Source: Streptomyces sp. NA02950
GTDB taxonomy: Bacteria > Actinomycetota > Actinomycetes > Streptomycetales > Streptomycetaceae
NCBI RefSeq assembly: GCF_013364155.1
Contig: NZ_CP054916.1
Location: 2,479,001-2,543,000 of the forward strand
Length of the DNA: 64,000 nt
Reading direction: 5' to 3'
Shown: positions 27,430 to 34,642 of the stretch, piece by piece
Numbering within the stretch: position 1 is the stretch's first letter
Layout of the letters: the number at the start of each line of letters is the position of its first letter
Notes under the pieces: model-generated
The model's input: only the letters and a program-made list of their open reading frames with translations
What the model was told of the DNA's origin: nothing
The model's database searches: none
Made by a program: the position numbers and the translations under genes

Positions 27430-28904
27430 GCCTGGCGATTCCCTTCTTCACTGTGGGGGGCGGCGTCCTCGGGGTGGGGGGCGGTTTCCTGATGGGCCGC
27501 TCGGCCGGAGCGGGTGCCCCGGGCGAAGGCACCCATCCGATGGGCGGTCTCCTCGGCCGAGCGGACCCGGTGCGAGCCGGTGTCCGGCTCGGTCTGGCCG
27601 ACCGGCTGCGGTCCGGACGCGGCGGAGGCCTGACGGCGGCGGCGCTTGGGCAGACCGCCGGCCGTCACACCGAAACTGGCCGCTGCCTCGTCGTCCGCGG
27701 CGGGTGGGGCCGTCGCGGGCGCGGGATCGGGGGTGGCGACGGGAGCGGCGGGCCGGGCCTGGGCCGGTGTGCCTGCGGAGGCCGGTGCGGATCCGGGCGC
27801 CGGGGTCCGGGGCTCGGCACGGCGGCGGCTCGGGCGGGAGGGGAGGGTGCGCGGCGGGGCGGCCTGCTGCGCCTCCGGCGCCGCGGCCGCGCTCTGAGTG
27901 CCGGTCTCGATATGGGTGAGCAGCGCGGAGGGAAGGAACAACACGGCGCGCACGCCGCCGTACGGCGACCGGGTGTCCACCGAGACGCTGAAGCCGTACC
28001 GGGCCGCGAGCAGCCCGACGACGGCGAAGCCGAACTGCGGCGGGTCGCCGAGCCGGGAGACGTCCACGGCGCGCTGTCCGGACAGCAGGGTGGCCGCGCG
28101 CTGCACCTCCAGGCCGTCCATGCCGACACCCGCGTCGTCGATCACGATGCAGGCGCCGTTGTGCACCGGTTGCAGGCTGACCTCGACGCTGGTGTTGGGC
28201 TGCGAGTGGCGGGCCGCGTTGTCCAGCAGCTCGGCGACGGCGAGCACCACCGGCTCCACCGCCCGGCTCACCACGGCGACGTCGATCAGGCTGTGCACCT
28301 GCACCCGCTGGTAGTCGCGGATGCGCGACTTCGAACCGCGGACGACATCGGTCAGCGAGGAGGCCAGCCGCTGGCGTCCCGGCCAGGAGCCGCAGAGCAC
28401 GGCGATGGCCTGGGCACGGCGGCCGAACTGGGAGTTGGCGTGATCGATCTCCAGCAGGTCCCGCAGCACATCGGGGTTGTCGTGCCGGTCCTGCATCTGC
28501 GAGATGGCCACCTGCTGCTCATTGGCGAGCCCCTGGAGGGCGCGCATCGACGCCTTGAGCGCGGACTTGGCCGAGGCGTCGGCCCGCGCCTGTGCCTTGT
28601 CCACCGCCCGGGTGAACTGCTCCATGACGGCGTGCAGGCCCTGTGCGAAGGTGGTGCCCGCCAGTTTCTCGTCCTTCAGCCCCGGCAGCGGGGTGGGCAG
28701 GTTCACCCCGTCCGCGACGGCGGGAAGCCGGATATCGACCAGATGGCGCACCTCCTCGTCCCGGGCCCGCAGACCTTCCTCGAGTGTGGCGTTGCGCCTG
28801 CGCACACCCGCGGTGATCTGCCGCTGGCGCATCAACAGCACCAGAACGACAAGGGCGACGACGGCCAGACACCAGCTCACCGCCTCCGTTATGTGATCAG
28901 TCAT
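27426..28904 (-). CDS. cvnA: Conservon histidine-kinase-like protein CvnA
   Basis: A 492-residue membrane sensor-kinase-like protein. One transmembrane helix occupies about residues 8-25, a coiled-coil-rich linker follows, then a GHKL ATPase domain with N-box ELLDNAARHS, G1 DDAGVGMD and GFAVVGLLAARYG. No phospho-accepting H-box of usual form is obvious, as is common in CvnA. The C-terminal ~150 residues are Ala/Pro-rich and probably disordered. It is the first gene of the tightly overlapping cvnABCD-P450-P450 operon. The ATG start has GAGG upstream. Confidence 0.92.
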   Translation of the reverse strand: MTDHITEAVSWCLAVVALVVLVLLMRQRQITAGVRRRNATLEEGLRARDEEVRHLVDIRLPAVADGVNLPTPLPGLKDEKLAGTTFAQGLHAVMEQFTRAVDKAQARADASAKSALKASMRALQGLANEQQVAISQMQDRHDNPDVLRDLLEIDHANSQFGRRAQAIAVLCGSWPGRQRLASSLTDVVRGSKSRIRDYQRVQVHSLIDVAVVSRAVEPVVLAVAELLDNAARHSQPNTSVEVSLQPVHNGACIVIDDAGVGMDGLEVQRAATLLSGQRAVDVSRLGDPPQFGFAVVGLLAARYGFSVSVDTRSPYGGVRAVLFLPSALLTHIETGTQSAAAAPEAQQAAPPRTLPSRPSRRRAEPRTPAPGSAPASAGTPAQARPAAPVATPDPAPATAPPAADDEAAASFGVTAGGLPKRRRRQASAASGPQPVGQTEPDTGSHRVRSAEETAHRMGAFARGTRSGRAAHQETAPHPEDAAPHSEEGNRQA

Positions 28905-29428
28905 CAGGAACCTCGTACAGAGAACGCGGGCGCGGAAGGAACGATTCAGAGCCCCGATGTCCCGTCCGGAAACGGCATACGGCGATCATCTTAGCCACGC
29001 CATGACCGAGCGTCCGACGCCCGGAACACGGTTCGAACGCAGGGGACTCTATTGCCATTTGCCGTGATGGTTCAGTGAAGGTCCTGGACGCGGGGCGAAG
29101 ATGACGCGAATGCGACTCGGAAAGAACCCCCGGTCCACTTCTCACCATGGGGGCCGATGTGATCGTCCACCGCATTTCCACGAGTTCGCCCCTATCGGAA
29201 ATGATCAGTATTCCACGTGGGCCCGACGCCCTCTCCACCGCCCCGGGGAACTTTCCCATCGGTACGGATACGGTGGGGACTAGCGCCGCGGCGACGACAG
29301 TCCGTCCCCGCTGGAGCACCGGCGGCGGGGACACGGTCCCCACTGTTGCCCCGTAGGTCCTGGAAGGAAGATGTGAGCAGGGTGTTTGCGCAGGTCAGCA
29401 CGGTCATCAGGAGTGCGGGGTAGGACGC
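28905..29428. other. Divergent intergenic region, cvnA/trkA
   Basis: 524 nt between divergent starts, with no coding-like frame. It must hold both promoters. A short hairpin GGGGAC/GTCCCC is at 29329-29343. GGGGAACTTTCCC at 29247-29259 is an imperfect palindrome that could be an ECF-type -35 or operator, but nothing convincing follows it. Confidence 0.4.
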
Positions 29429-30097
29429 ATGCATATCGTGATCATGGGCTGCGGCCGGGTGGGCTCCGCACTCGCCCAGACCCTGGAGCAGCAGGGGCAC
29501 ACGGTCGCGGTCGTCGACCAGGACCCCACCGCCTTCCGCCGCCTCGGCGCGGGGTTCGGCGGGCGCCGGGTGACCGGCGTCGGCTTCGACCAGGACACCC
29601 TGCGCGAAGCGGGCATCGAGGAGGCCGGGGCCTTCGCCGCCGTCAGCAGCGGCGACAACTCCAACATCATCGCGGCCCGGGTGGCCCGTGAGATGTTCGG
29701 CGTGGAGAACGTGGCGGCCCGGATCTACGATCCCCGCCGTGCCGAGGTCTACCAGCGTCTGGGCATCCCCACCGTGGCCACCGTCCGGTGGACCGCCGAC
29801 CAGATGCTGCGGCGGCTGCTGCCGTCCGGCGCGGAGCCGCTGTGGCGCGACCCCAGCGGTGGCGTGCAGCTGGCCGAGGTGCACACCTCCCCCGCCTGGG
29901 TCGGGCACAAGGTCAGCAAGCTCCAGGAGGAGACCGGGGTGCGGGTGGCGTTCCTGACCCGGCTCGGCGAGGCCATCCTGCCGACCTCCCAGACGGTGCT
30001 CCAGGAGGGCGACCTCGTCCATGTGATGATGCGCACCGACGAGGTCGAGAAGGTCGAGGCGGCCTTCGACGAGGGCCCCGAGGAGCGGAACCGGTGA
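29429..30097 (+). CDS. trkA: TrkA-like RCK potassium regulator, first copy
   Basis: A 222-residue RCK protein. The Rossmann motif GCGRVG starts at residue 7 in an RCK_N domain, and an RCK_C domain occupies about 140-215. Such cytoplasmic proteins bind NAD(H) or c-di-AMP and gate K+ transport. The ATG start follows GGGGTAGG. The second copy begins 88 nt downstream on the same strand, so a heteromeric pair is likely. The KimA-like permease gene at 21.3-23.4 kb is the nearest candidate transporter. Confidence 0.93.
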   Translation: MHIVIMGCGRVGSALAQTLEQQGHTVAVVDQDPTAFRRLGAGFGGRRVTGVGFDQDTLREAGIEEAGAFAAVSSGDNSNIIAARVAREMFGVENVAARIYDPRRAEVYQRLGIPTVATVRWTADQMLRRLLPSGAEPLWRDPSGGVQLAEVHTSPAWVGHKVSKLQEETGVRVAFLTRLGEAILPTSQTVLQEGDLVHVMMRTDEVEKVEAAFDEGPEERNR

Positions 30098-30185
30098 GCG
30101 TCACACGTACGGCCGCCGGGCCGCATCCGACTGCGAAAGCCGCACCGGTGCGCCGTGCGGGCGGAGAAGCGAACGAGGAGGCGCC

Positions 30186-30866
30186 GTGAGGGTCGCCATT
30201 GCCGGAGCGGGCGCCGTGGGGCGCTCCATCGCGGGCGAGCTGCTGGAGAACGGCCACGAGGTGCTCCTCATCGACAAGGCGCCCACCGCCATCTCGGTGG
30301 AGCGGGTGCCGCAGGCCGAGTGGCTGCTCGCCGACGCCTGCGAGATCACCTCGCTGGACGAGGCCGCGCTCCAGCGCTGCAATGTGGTCATCGCGGCGAC
30401 CGGGGACGACAAGGTGAACCTGGTCGTCTCGCTGCTCGCCAAGACCGAGTACGGGGTGCCCCGGGTGGTCGCCCGGGTGAACAACCCCAAGAACGAGTGG
30501 CTGTTCAACGAGGCGTGGGGCGTCGATGTCGCCGTCTCCACCCCGCGGCTGATGTCGGCACTGGTCGAGGAGGCGGTGAGCGTCGGCGACCTGGTGCGGC
30601 TGCTGCGCTTCAGCCACGGCGACGCCAACCTGGTCGAGCTGACGCTGCCGCCGGAGGCGGCCCTGGCCGGGACCCGGGTCGGCGATGTGGAGTGGCCGGA
30701 GGACACCACCCTGGTCACCATCATCCGCGGCACCCGTGTGCTGACCCCGAACAAGGACGATGTCCTGGAGGCGGGCGACGAGCTGCTGTTCGTCGCTGCG
30801 CAGGCACGTGAGGAGCAGCTGGAGGACCTGCTGTCGGTCCGCCGGGAGCCGAGCCCCGGTCCGTGA
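30186..30866 (+). CDS. trkA: TrkA-like RCK potassium regulator, second copy
   Basis: A 226-residue RCK protein with Rossmann motif GAGAVG (residue 7), the RCK_N continuation IDKAPTAISVER, and an RCK_C domain at the C-terminal third. The GTG start is preceded by GAGGAGG. It differs clearly from the first copy, so this is an old paralogue pair and not a recent duplication. Transcription probably once ended at the hairpin 33 nt downstream, which an IS30-type element now splits. Confidence 0.93.
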   Translation: MRVAIAGAGAVGRSIAGELLENGHEVLLIDKAPTAISVERVPQAEWLLADACEITSLDEAALQRCNVVIAATGDDKVNLVVSLLAKTEYGVPRVVARVNNPKNEWLFNEAWGVDVAVSTPRLMSALVEEAVSVGDLVRLLRFSHGDANLVELTLPPEAALAGTRVGDVEWPEDTTLVTIIRGTRVLTPNKDDVLEAGDELLFVAAQAREEQLEDLLSVRREPSPGP

Positions 30867-30919
30867 GGGGGCGGCTGAGCCCCGGGCCGCGACACGGGCG
30901 AGGGCCCCGGGAACCTCTT

Positions 30920-30947
30920 CTTGGGTTCTAACGGTCCTCGCAACACC
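30920..30947 (+). repeat. Left terminal inverted repeat of the IS
   Basis: Begins CTTGGGTTC and ends CGCAACACC. Compared with the reverse complement of the right end, 23 of 28 bases match. Confidence 0.88.
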
Positions 30948-30955
30948 CGCGATCT

Positions 30956-32365
30956 GTGGGAGTTGCGAGGACCGTGGCCGTTGGACGGGATGATCTTGCG
31001 GGGTTGAGGGAGCGTTTCCTTGCGCGGCTGGATGCCGTGGGGAACGTGACCGTGGTGGCGCGTGAGCTGGGGGTGAACCGGAACACTGCCTTCGGCTGGG
31101 CCCGAAAGGCCGGACGGACCTCGGTGCGCCTGCCTCGGCGGCACCCCGGGCGCGACGAGTACGAGCGGCTTCGGGCCGCCGGTGTCGCACGTCGGGTGGC
31201 GGCCCTGCAGGTCGGGGTGAACGAGCGCACGGCCAAGGACTGGGACTGGGGCGTCAAGAAGACCGGCACCACGCGCACTTACGCTGACGGCCGCCGTGTC
31301 GACTACAGCACCGGGACCGTCACGATGTGCGGTGTGACCACGGCACCGGTGGGCCTGACGGCCCTGGAGAAGCAGCTTCACCCGCGGTTCCTAGCGCTCG
31401 CCGAGCGCGAGAAGATCCGCGATCTGCGCGCGGCGGGGCAGTCGCTGAGGGCGATCGGACGGGTCCTGGGACGGCCGGCGAGCACCATCAAGCGGGAGAT
31501 CGACGCGAACTCGGGCAGCGAGGGCTACCAGCCCTACGCCGCCCACCGGGCAGCGGCAGCGCGCAGACCCCGGCCCAAGGAGCGCAAACTGCTGCGCGAG
31601 GGACGGCTGCGCCGCTTCGTCCGGGACGGACTGCGCCAGCGGTGGTCACCGGCACAGATCTGCCACGCTCTACGGAGAGAGCATCCCGACGACGAGAGCA
31701 TGCGGGTGAGCGTGGAGACGGTCTACCAGGCACTGTATTTCCAGGCCCGCGGCGGCCTGAAGCGGGAAGTGCAGGCCGCCATCCGTTCCGGCCGGACCCG
31801 CCGCAAACCGCGCCGGGACTCCCAGCGGCGCACGCCCCGGTTCATCGACCCGATGGTGATGATCAGCGACCGTCCCGCCGACGTCGAGGACCGGGCCGTG
31901 CCCGGTCACTGGGAAGGCGACCTGATCATCGGCGCGGGCGGGCGCTCCGCGATCGCCACCCTGGTCGAGCGCAGCACCCGTTACACCCTGCTGGTCCATC
32001 TGCCGGGCGGGGCCCACGACGCCGAGACCGTCCGCGACGGCCTCGTTGCCACGATCCAGACCCTGCCCGCCCACCTGCGCGGCTCCCTCACCTGGGACCA
32101 GGGCAGCGAGATGGCACGCCACAAGCAGTTCAGCATGGCCACCGGCATGCCCGTCTACTTCTGCGACCCCGCCAGCCCCTGGCAACGCGGCTCGAACGAG
32201 AACACCAACGGCCTCCTGCGCCAGTACTTCCCGAAAGGCACCGACCTCAGCGTCCACAGTCCCGAAGACCTCGAACACGTCGCCCAGGAACTCAACGGCC
32301 GCCCACGCAAGACGCTCGGCTGGGATACCCCAGCCGAGCGTCTACGTGATCTACTCACCACCTGA
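30956..32365 (+). CDS. IS30-family DDE transposase
   Basis: A 469-residue transposase. After an atypical ~120-residue N-terminal HTH segment (VVARELGVNRNTAFGWARKAG) comes the IS30-type HTH_38 domain (EREKIRDLRAAGQSLRAIGR). The catalytic triad is Asp near 322 (GHWEGDLI), Asp near 381 (TWDQG) and Glu near 415 (NENTNG), a DD33E spacing. The start is uncertain: GTG at 30956 has no ribosome site and GTG at 30974 is an alternative. The region from 30931 to 30975 can fold into a strong hairpin that covers both. No frameshift or stop is seen. Confidence 0.92.
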   Translation: MGVARTVAVGRDDLAGLRERFLARLDAVGNVTVVARELGVNRNTAFGWARKAGRTSVRLPRRHPGRDEYERLRAAGVARRVAALQVGVNERTAKDWDWGVKKTGTTRTYADGRRVDYSTGTVTMCGVTTAPVGLTALEKQLHPRFLALAEREKIRDLRAAGQSLRAIGRVLGRPASTIKREIDANSGSEGYQPYAAHRAAAARRPRPKERKLLREGRLRRFVRDGLRQRWSPAQICHALRREHPDDESMRVSVETVYQALYFQARGGLKREVQAAIRSGRTRRKPRRDSQRRTPRFIDPMVMISDRPADVEDRAVPGHWEGDLIIGAGGRSAIATLVERSTRYTLLVHLPGGAHDAETVRDGLVATIQTLPAHLRGSLTWDQGSEMARHKQFSMATGMPVYFCDPASPWQRGSNENTNGLLRQYFPKGTDLSVHSPEDLEHVAQELNGRPRKTLGWDTPAERLRDLLTT

Positions 32366-32373
32366 AACCAAGT

Positions 32374-32401
32374 GGTGTTGCGACGACCCCTTGAATCCAA
32401 G
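32374..32401 (-). repeat. Right terminal inverted repeat of the IS
   Basis: Reads GGTGTTGCG to AATCCAAG on the plus strand; its reverse complement matches the left end at 23 of 28 positions. It starts 8 nt after the transposase stop. Confidence 0.88.
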
Positions 32402-32456
32402 CTTCGGTTCCCGGGGCCCTCGTCGTCGCGTCGTCCGCCGTCGGCGGGCGGCCGCG

Positions 32457-33281
32457 TCAGGGGAAGCGGGGCGGCTGACGGTCGGCCGACTCACCGCGGG
32501 CCTCGCTCACGATCTGGTCGGTCCACTCCGCGAGCAGCGGGTCGGTGACCCGCTCGGTCTCGGCCCGGGCGCGCCGGCGCTCCCGCTCGGCCTTCTCCTC
32601 GGCCTCCATCTCCGCGATGACATCGATCGGCGGTGGGGCCTTCGCCAGGAAGATCCAGGTCAGATAGACGCAGAGCAGGAACGGCGGAATGCCCAGCGCC
32701 ACCTTGACCCAGCCCAGCTGGGTGGCGTCCCCCCACCAGTAGAGCGGGAAGAGGATCGCCGACTTGGCCAGCAGGATCAGCCCCCACGCCCAGGTGGCCT
32801 TGGTGTAGGCGCGGAGACGGCCCGGATTGCGGGTGCGCCAGGAGAGGTTCTCCTTGAGCATCGGCCCGAGCAGCACACCGATCAGCGGATAGCGGAAGAT
32901 CGCCGACAGGACGTAGGCGACCGCCAGGCCGAGGGTGTAGAGCATGCCCGGCAGATAGAAGTTCTTGGCGTCGCCGGACATCATGGCGAAGATCGCACCG
33001 AACGCGACCCCGAAGACCCCGCTGAAGGCGTGCTTCAGGGTCTCCTTGCGCGCCAGCCGGGCCAGCGCCAGCAGCACGGTCAGACCGAGCGCGGCGATGG
33101 CGGCGAGATGGATGTCGCGCTTGATGGTGTAGAGCAGAACGAAGACCAGGCCGGGGACGGTGGTGTCCACCATGCCCCGTACGCCGCCGAACGCCTCGAG
33201 GAGCGCGGTGTCGGCCGCCGCCCTGCTCTTCGCGGCGGCGTCCTGGTCATCGGTGGGGGTCGGCTTGTCGTCTGACGTCAC
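32457..33281 (-). CDS. DUF3159 integral membrane protein
   Basis: A 274-residue membrane protein with about six hydrophobic segments between residues 40 and 215. Conserved features include GGVRGMVDTTVPGLVF and the FRYPLIGVLLG segment. The C-terminus is charged and helical (EAEEKAERERRR). The GTG start has CAGGAG upstream and lies 3 nt after the OB-fold gene stop, so the two form an operon. DUF3159 and OB-fold genes commonly follow trkA genes in streptomycetes. Function unknown. Confidence 0.9.
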   Translation of the reverse strand: MTSDDKPTPTDDQDAAAKSRAAADTALLEAFGGVRGMVDTTVPGLVFVLLYTIKRDIHLAAIAALGLTVLLALARLARKETLKHAFSGVFGVAFGAIFAMMSGDAKNFYLPGMLYTLGLAVAYVLSAIFRYPLIGVLLGPMLKENLSWRTRNPGRLRAYTKATWAWGLILLAKSAILFPLYWWGDATQLGWVKVALGIPPFLLCVYLTWIFLAKAPPPIDVIAEMEAEEKAERERRRARAETERVTDPLLAEWTDQIVSEARGESADRQPPRFP

Positions 33282-33284
33282 CGG

Positions 33285-33695
33285 CTACTCCTGTCCGAGC
33301 GGTCGGAGTTCGTACTTCGGATTGAACAGCACCCGGCGCCCGTGACTCATGGAGATCCGGCCGGAGGCGATCAGCTTGCGGCCCGGTTCTATGCCGATGA
33401 TGGAGCGACGGCCCAGCCACACCACGTCCAGCGCGGCGGTGCCGTCGAAGAGCTCCGCCTCCAGTGCGGGCACTCCGGCCCTCGGTCGCAGTGTGACGGT
33501 GCGCAGCGTACCCGTCACCTTCACGATCTGCCGGTCGCCGCATTCACCGATCTTGGTGCAGCCCGCGGCCTCCGCGTCCTGCTGGAGCTCTGCGGAGTGA
33601 AGCTCCTCCTCGGAACTCGACAGCCGGTCGAGCATCCGCCGAAAGCGGCCGACCGGCTTGTCACCCTTCTCGGAGGGCTGGCGTACGGAACTCAT
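33285..33695 (-). CDS. OB-fold nucleic acid binding domain protein
   Basis: A 136-residue cytoplasmic protein. After a charged helical N-terminus (about residues 1-45) an OB-fold runs from about 55 to 130 (VKVTGTLRTVTLRP, AELFDGTAALDVVWLGRR, ASGRIS, VLFNPKYEL). The ATG at 33695 (SSVRQPSEKGDK) is preferred over a slightly longer frame. It is coupled to the DUF3159 gene. Nucleic-acid binding is inferred from the fold only. Confidence 0.88.
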   Translation of the reverse strand: MSSVRQPSEKGDKPVGRFRRMLDRLSSSEEELHSAELQQDAEAAGCTKIGECGDRQIVKVTGTLRTVTLRPRAGVPALEAELFDGTAALDVVWLGRRSIIGIEPGRKLIASGRISMSHGRRVLFNPKYELRPLGQE

Positions 33696-33789
33696 ACGGC
33701 CAGCGTACCGGTGAGTCTCCACCGCAACCCCGTCTTGTCACGCACCGCACGAACCGATCAGCGCTCGAACCGATCGCCGCGCGAGCCGG

Positions 33790-33925
33790 TCACCGCTCGA
33801 AGCGGTAGCCCATCCCCGGCTCCGTGATGCTGCATCCCCCCGGGGGCAACCCCCGGACCCCCGGCCGCACACCCCGGCCCGCAGATCACCGCTCGAAGCG
33901 GTAGCCCATCCCCGGCTCCGTGATG
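33790..33925 (-). repeat. 40-bp direct repeat of the kdpE 3' end
   Basis: Positions 33790-33829 repeat 33886-33925 exactly, offset 96 bp. The second copy is the last 12 codons and stop of kdpE; the first lies outside the gene yet still carries the same stop. The hairpin at 33840-33856 lies between the copies. Confidence 0.88.
33840..33856 (-). terminator. Short hairpin downstream of kdpE
   Basis: CCGGGGG, loop CAA, CCCCCGG. It is 30-46 nt past the kdpE stop, between the two copies of the 40-bp repeat. Confidence 0.5.
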
Positions 33926-34569
33926 AAGTGCCGCGGATGGGAGGGGTCCACCTCCAGCTTGCGGCGCAGCTGGGCCATGTAGACCCGCAGGTAGTTGGTC
34001 TCGGTGCCGTAGGAGGGGCCCCAGACCTCCTGGAGCAGCTGCTTCTGGCTGACCAGACGGCCGGGGTTGCGCACCAGCACCTCCAGCAGATGCCATTCGG
34101 TGGGCGTCAGCCGGACGTCGCGGCCGTCGCGGTGGGCCTTCTTGGCCGCCAGGTCGACCGAGAACGCCTCGGTCTCCACGGTCACCCGGTCCTCCGACTG
34201 CACGGTGGGCTCGGCGCGGCGGACGGCTGCGCGCAGCCGGGCGAGCAGCTCGTCCATGCCGAAGGGCTTGGTGACGTAGTCGTCCGCCCCCGCGTCCAGG
34301 GCCTCGACCTTCTCGTCGGAGGTCTGGCGGGCGGAGAGCACCAGGATCGGTACCCGGGTCCAGCCGCGCAGCCCCTTGATCACTTCCACGCCGTCCATGT
34401 CCGGCAGTCCGAGGTCGAGCACGACCACGTCGGGATGGCGGGTGGCGGCGAGCCGCAGGGCGGTCGCGCCGTCCGACGCGGCGTCCACCTCGTACTTGCG
34501 CGCCTTCAGGTTGATCACGAGGGCGCGTACGATCTGCGGCTCGTCGTCCACCACGAGCACCCGGTTCAT
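33886..34569 (-). CDS. kdpE: Response regulator KdpE
   Basis: A 227-residue OmpR-family response regulator. The receiver has acidic pocket D8-D9, the phospho-acceptor D52 (VVLDLGLPDMDG) and Lys in TKPF. The DNA-binding winged helix ends YLRVYMAQLRRKLE, then GMGYRFER at the C-terminus. YLRVYMAQLRRK is typical of KdpE. The start at 34569 begins MNRVLVVDDEP. It activates kdpFABC at low K+ or osmotic shift in family members. The gene lies 73 nt after kdpD, last in the operon. Confidence 0.95.
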   Translation of the reverse strand: MNRVLVVDDEPQIVRALVINLKARKYEVDAASDGATALRLAATRHPDVVVLDLGLPDMDGVEVIKGLRGWTRVPILVLSARQTSDEKVEALDAGADDYVTKPFGMDELLARLRAAVRRAEPTVQSEDRVTVETEAFSVDLAAKKAHRDGRDVRLTPTEWHLLEVLVRNPGRLVSQKQLLQEVWGPSYGTETNYLRVYMAQLRRKLEVDPSHPRHFITEPGMGYRFER

Positions 34570-34642
34570 CTGGTCTGCCTTCCGATCTCTGGTGTCGTCC
34601 GCCTCCTCGGGCCGCCCCCCCCGCACGGCTCCGGGGAGCCGG

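Larger units (their letters stand above)
30920..32401 (+). mobile_element. IS30-family insertion sequence, 1482 bp
   Basis: The element is bounded by 28-bp imperfect inverted repeats (23 of 28 positions match) and flanked by CTT on both sides (30917-30919 and 32402-32404), a 3-bp target duplication. It carries one intact DDE transposase gene. Size, short duplication and transposase type fit the IS30 family. It appears intact and could be active. Confidence 0.9.
30899..32422. terminator. Former trkA/DUF3159 terminator split by an IS
   Basis: Arm CGAGGGCCCCGGGAACC (30899-30915) is the exact complement of GGTTCCCGGGGCCCTCG (32406-32422). Removing the IS (30920-32401) and one copy of the CTT duplication restores a 17-bp hairpin with loop TCTTC between convergent genes, a classic bidirectional terminator. 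Seen directly; its former function is inferred. Confidence 0.8.

Noticed and set aside
29192..31381. Minus-strand frames opposite trkA and the IS start
   Set aside because: The plus strand encodes two intact RCK proteins and a transposase; the minus frames have no motif or ribosome site.
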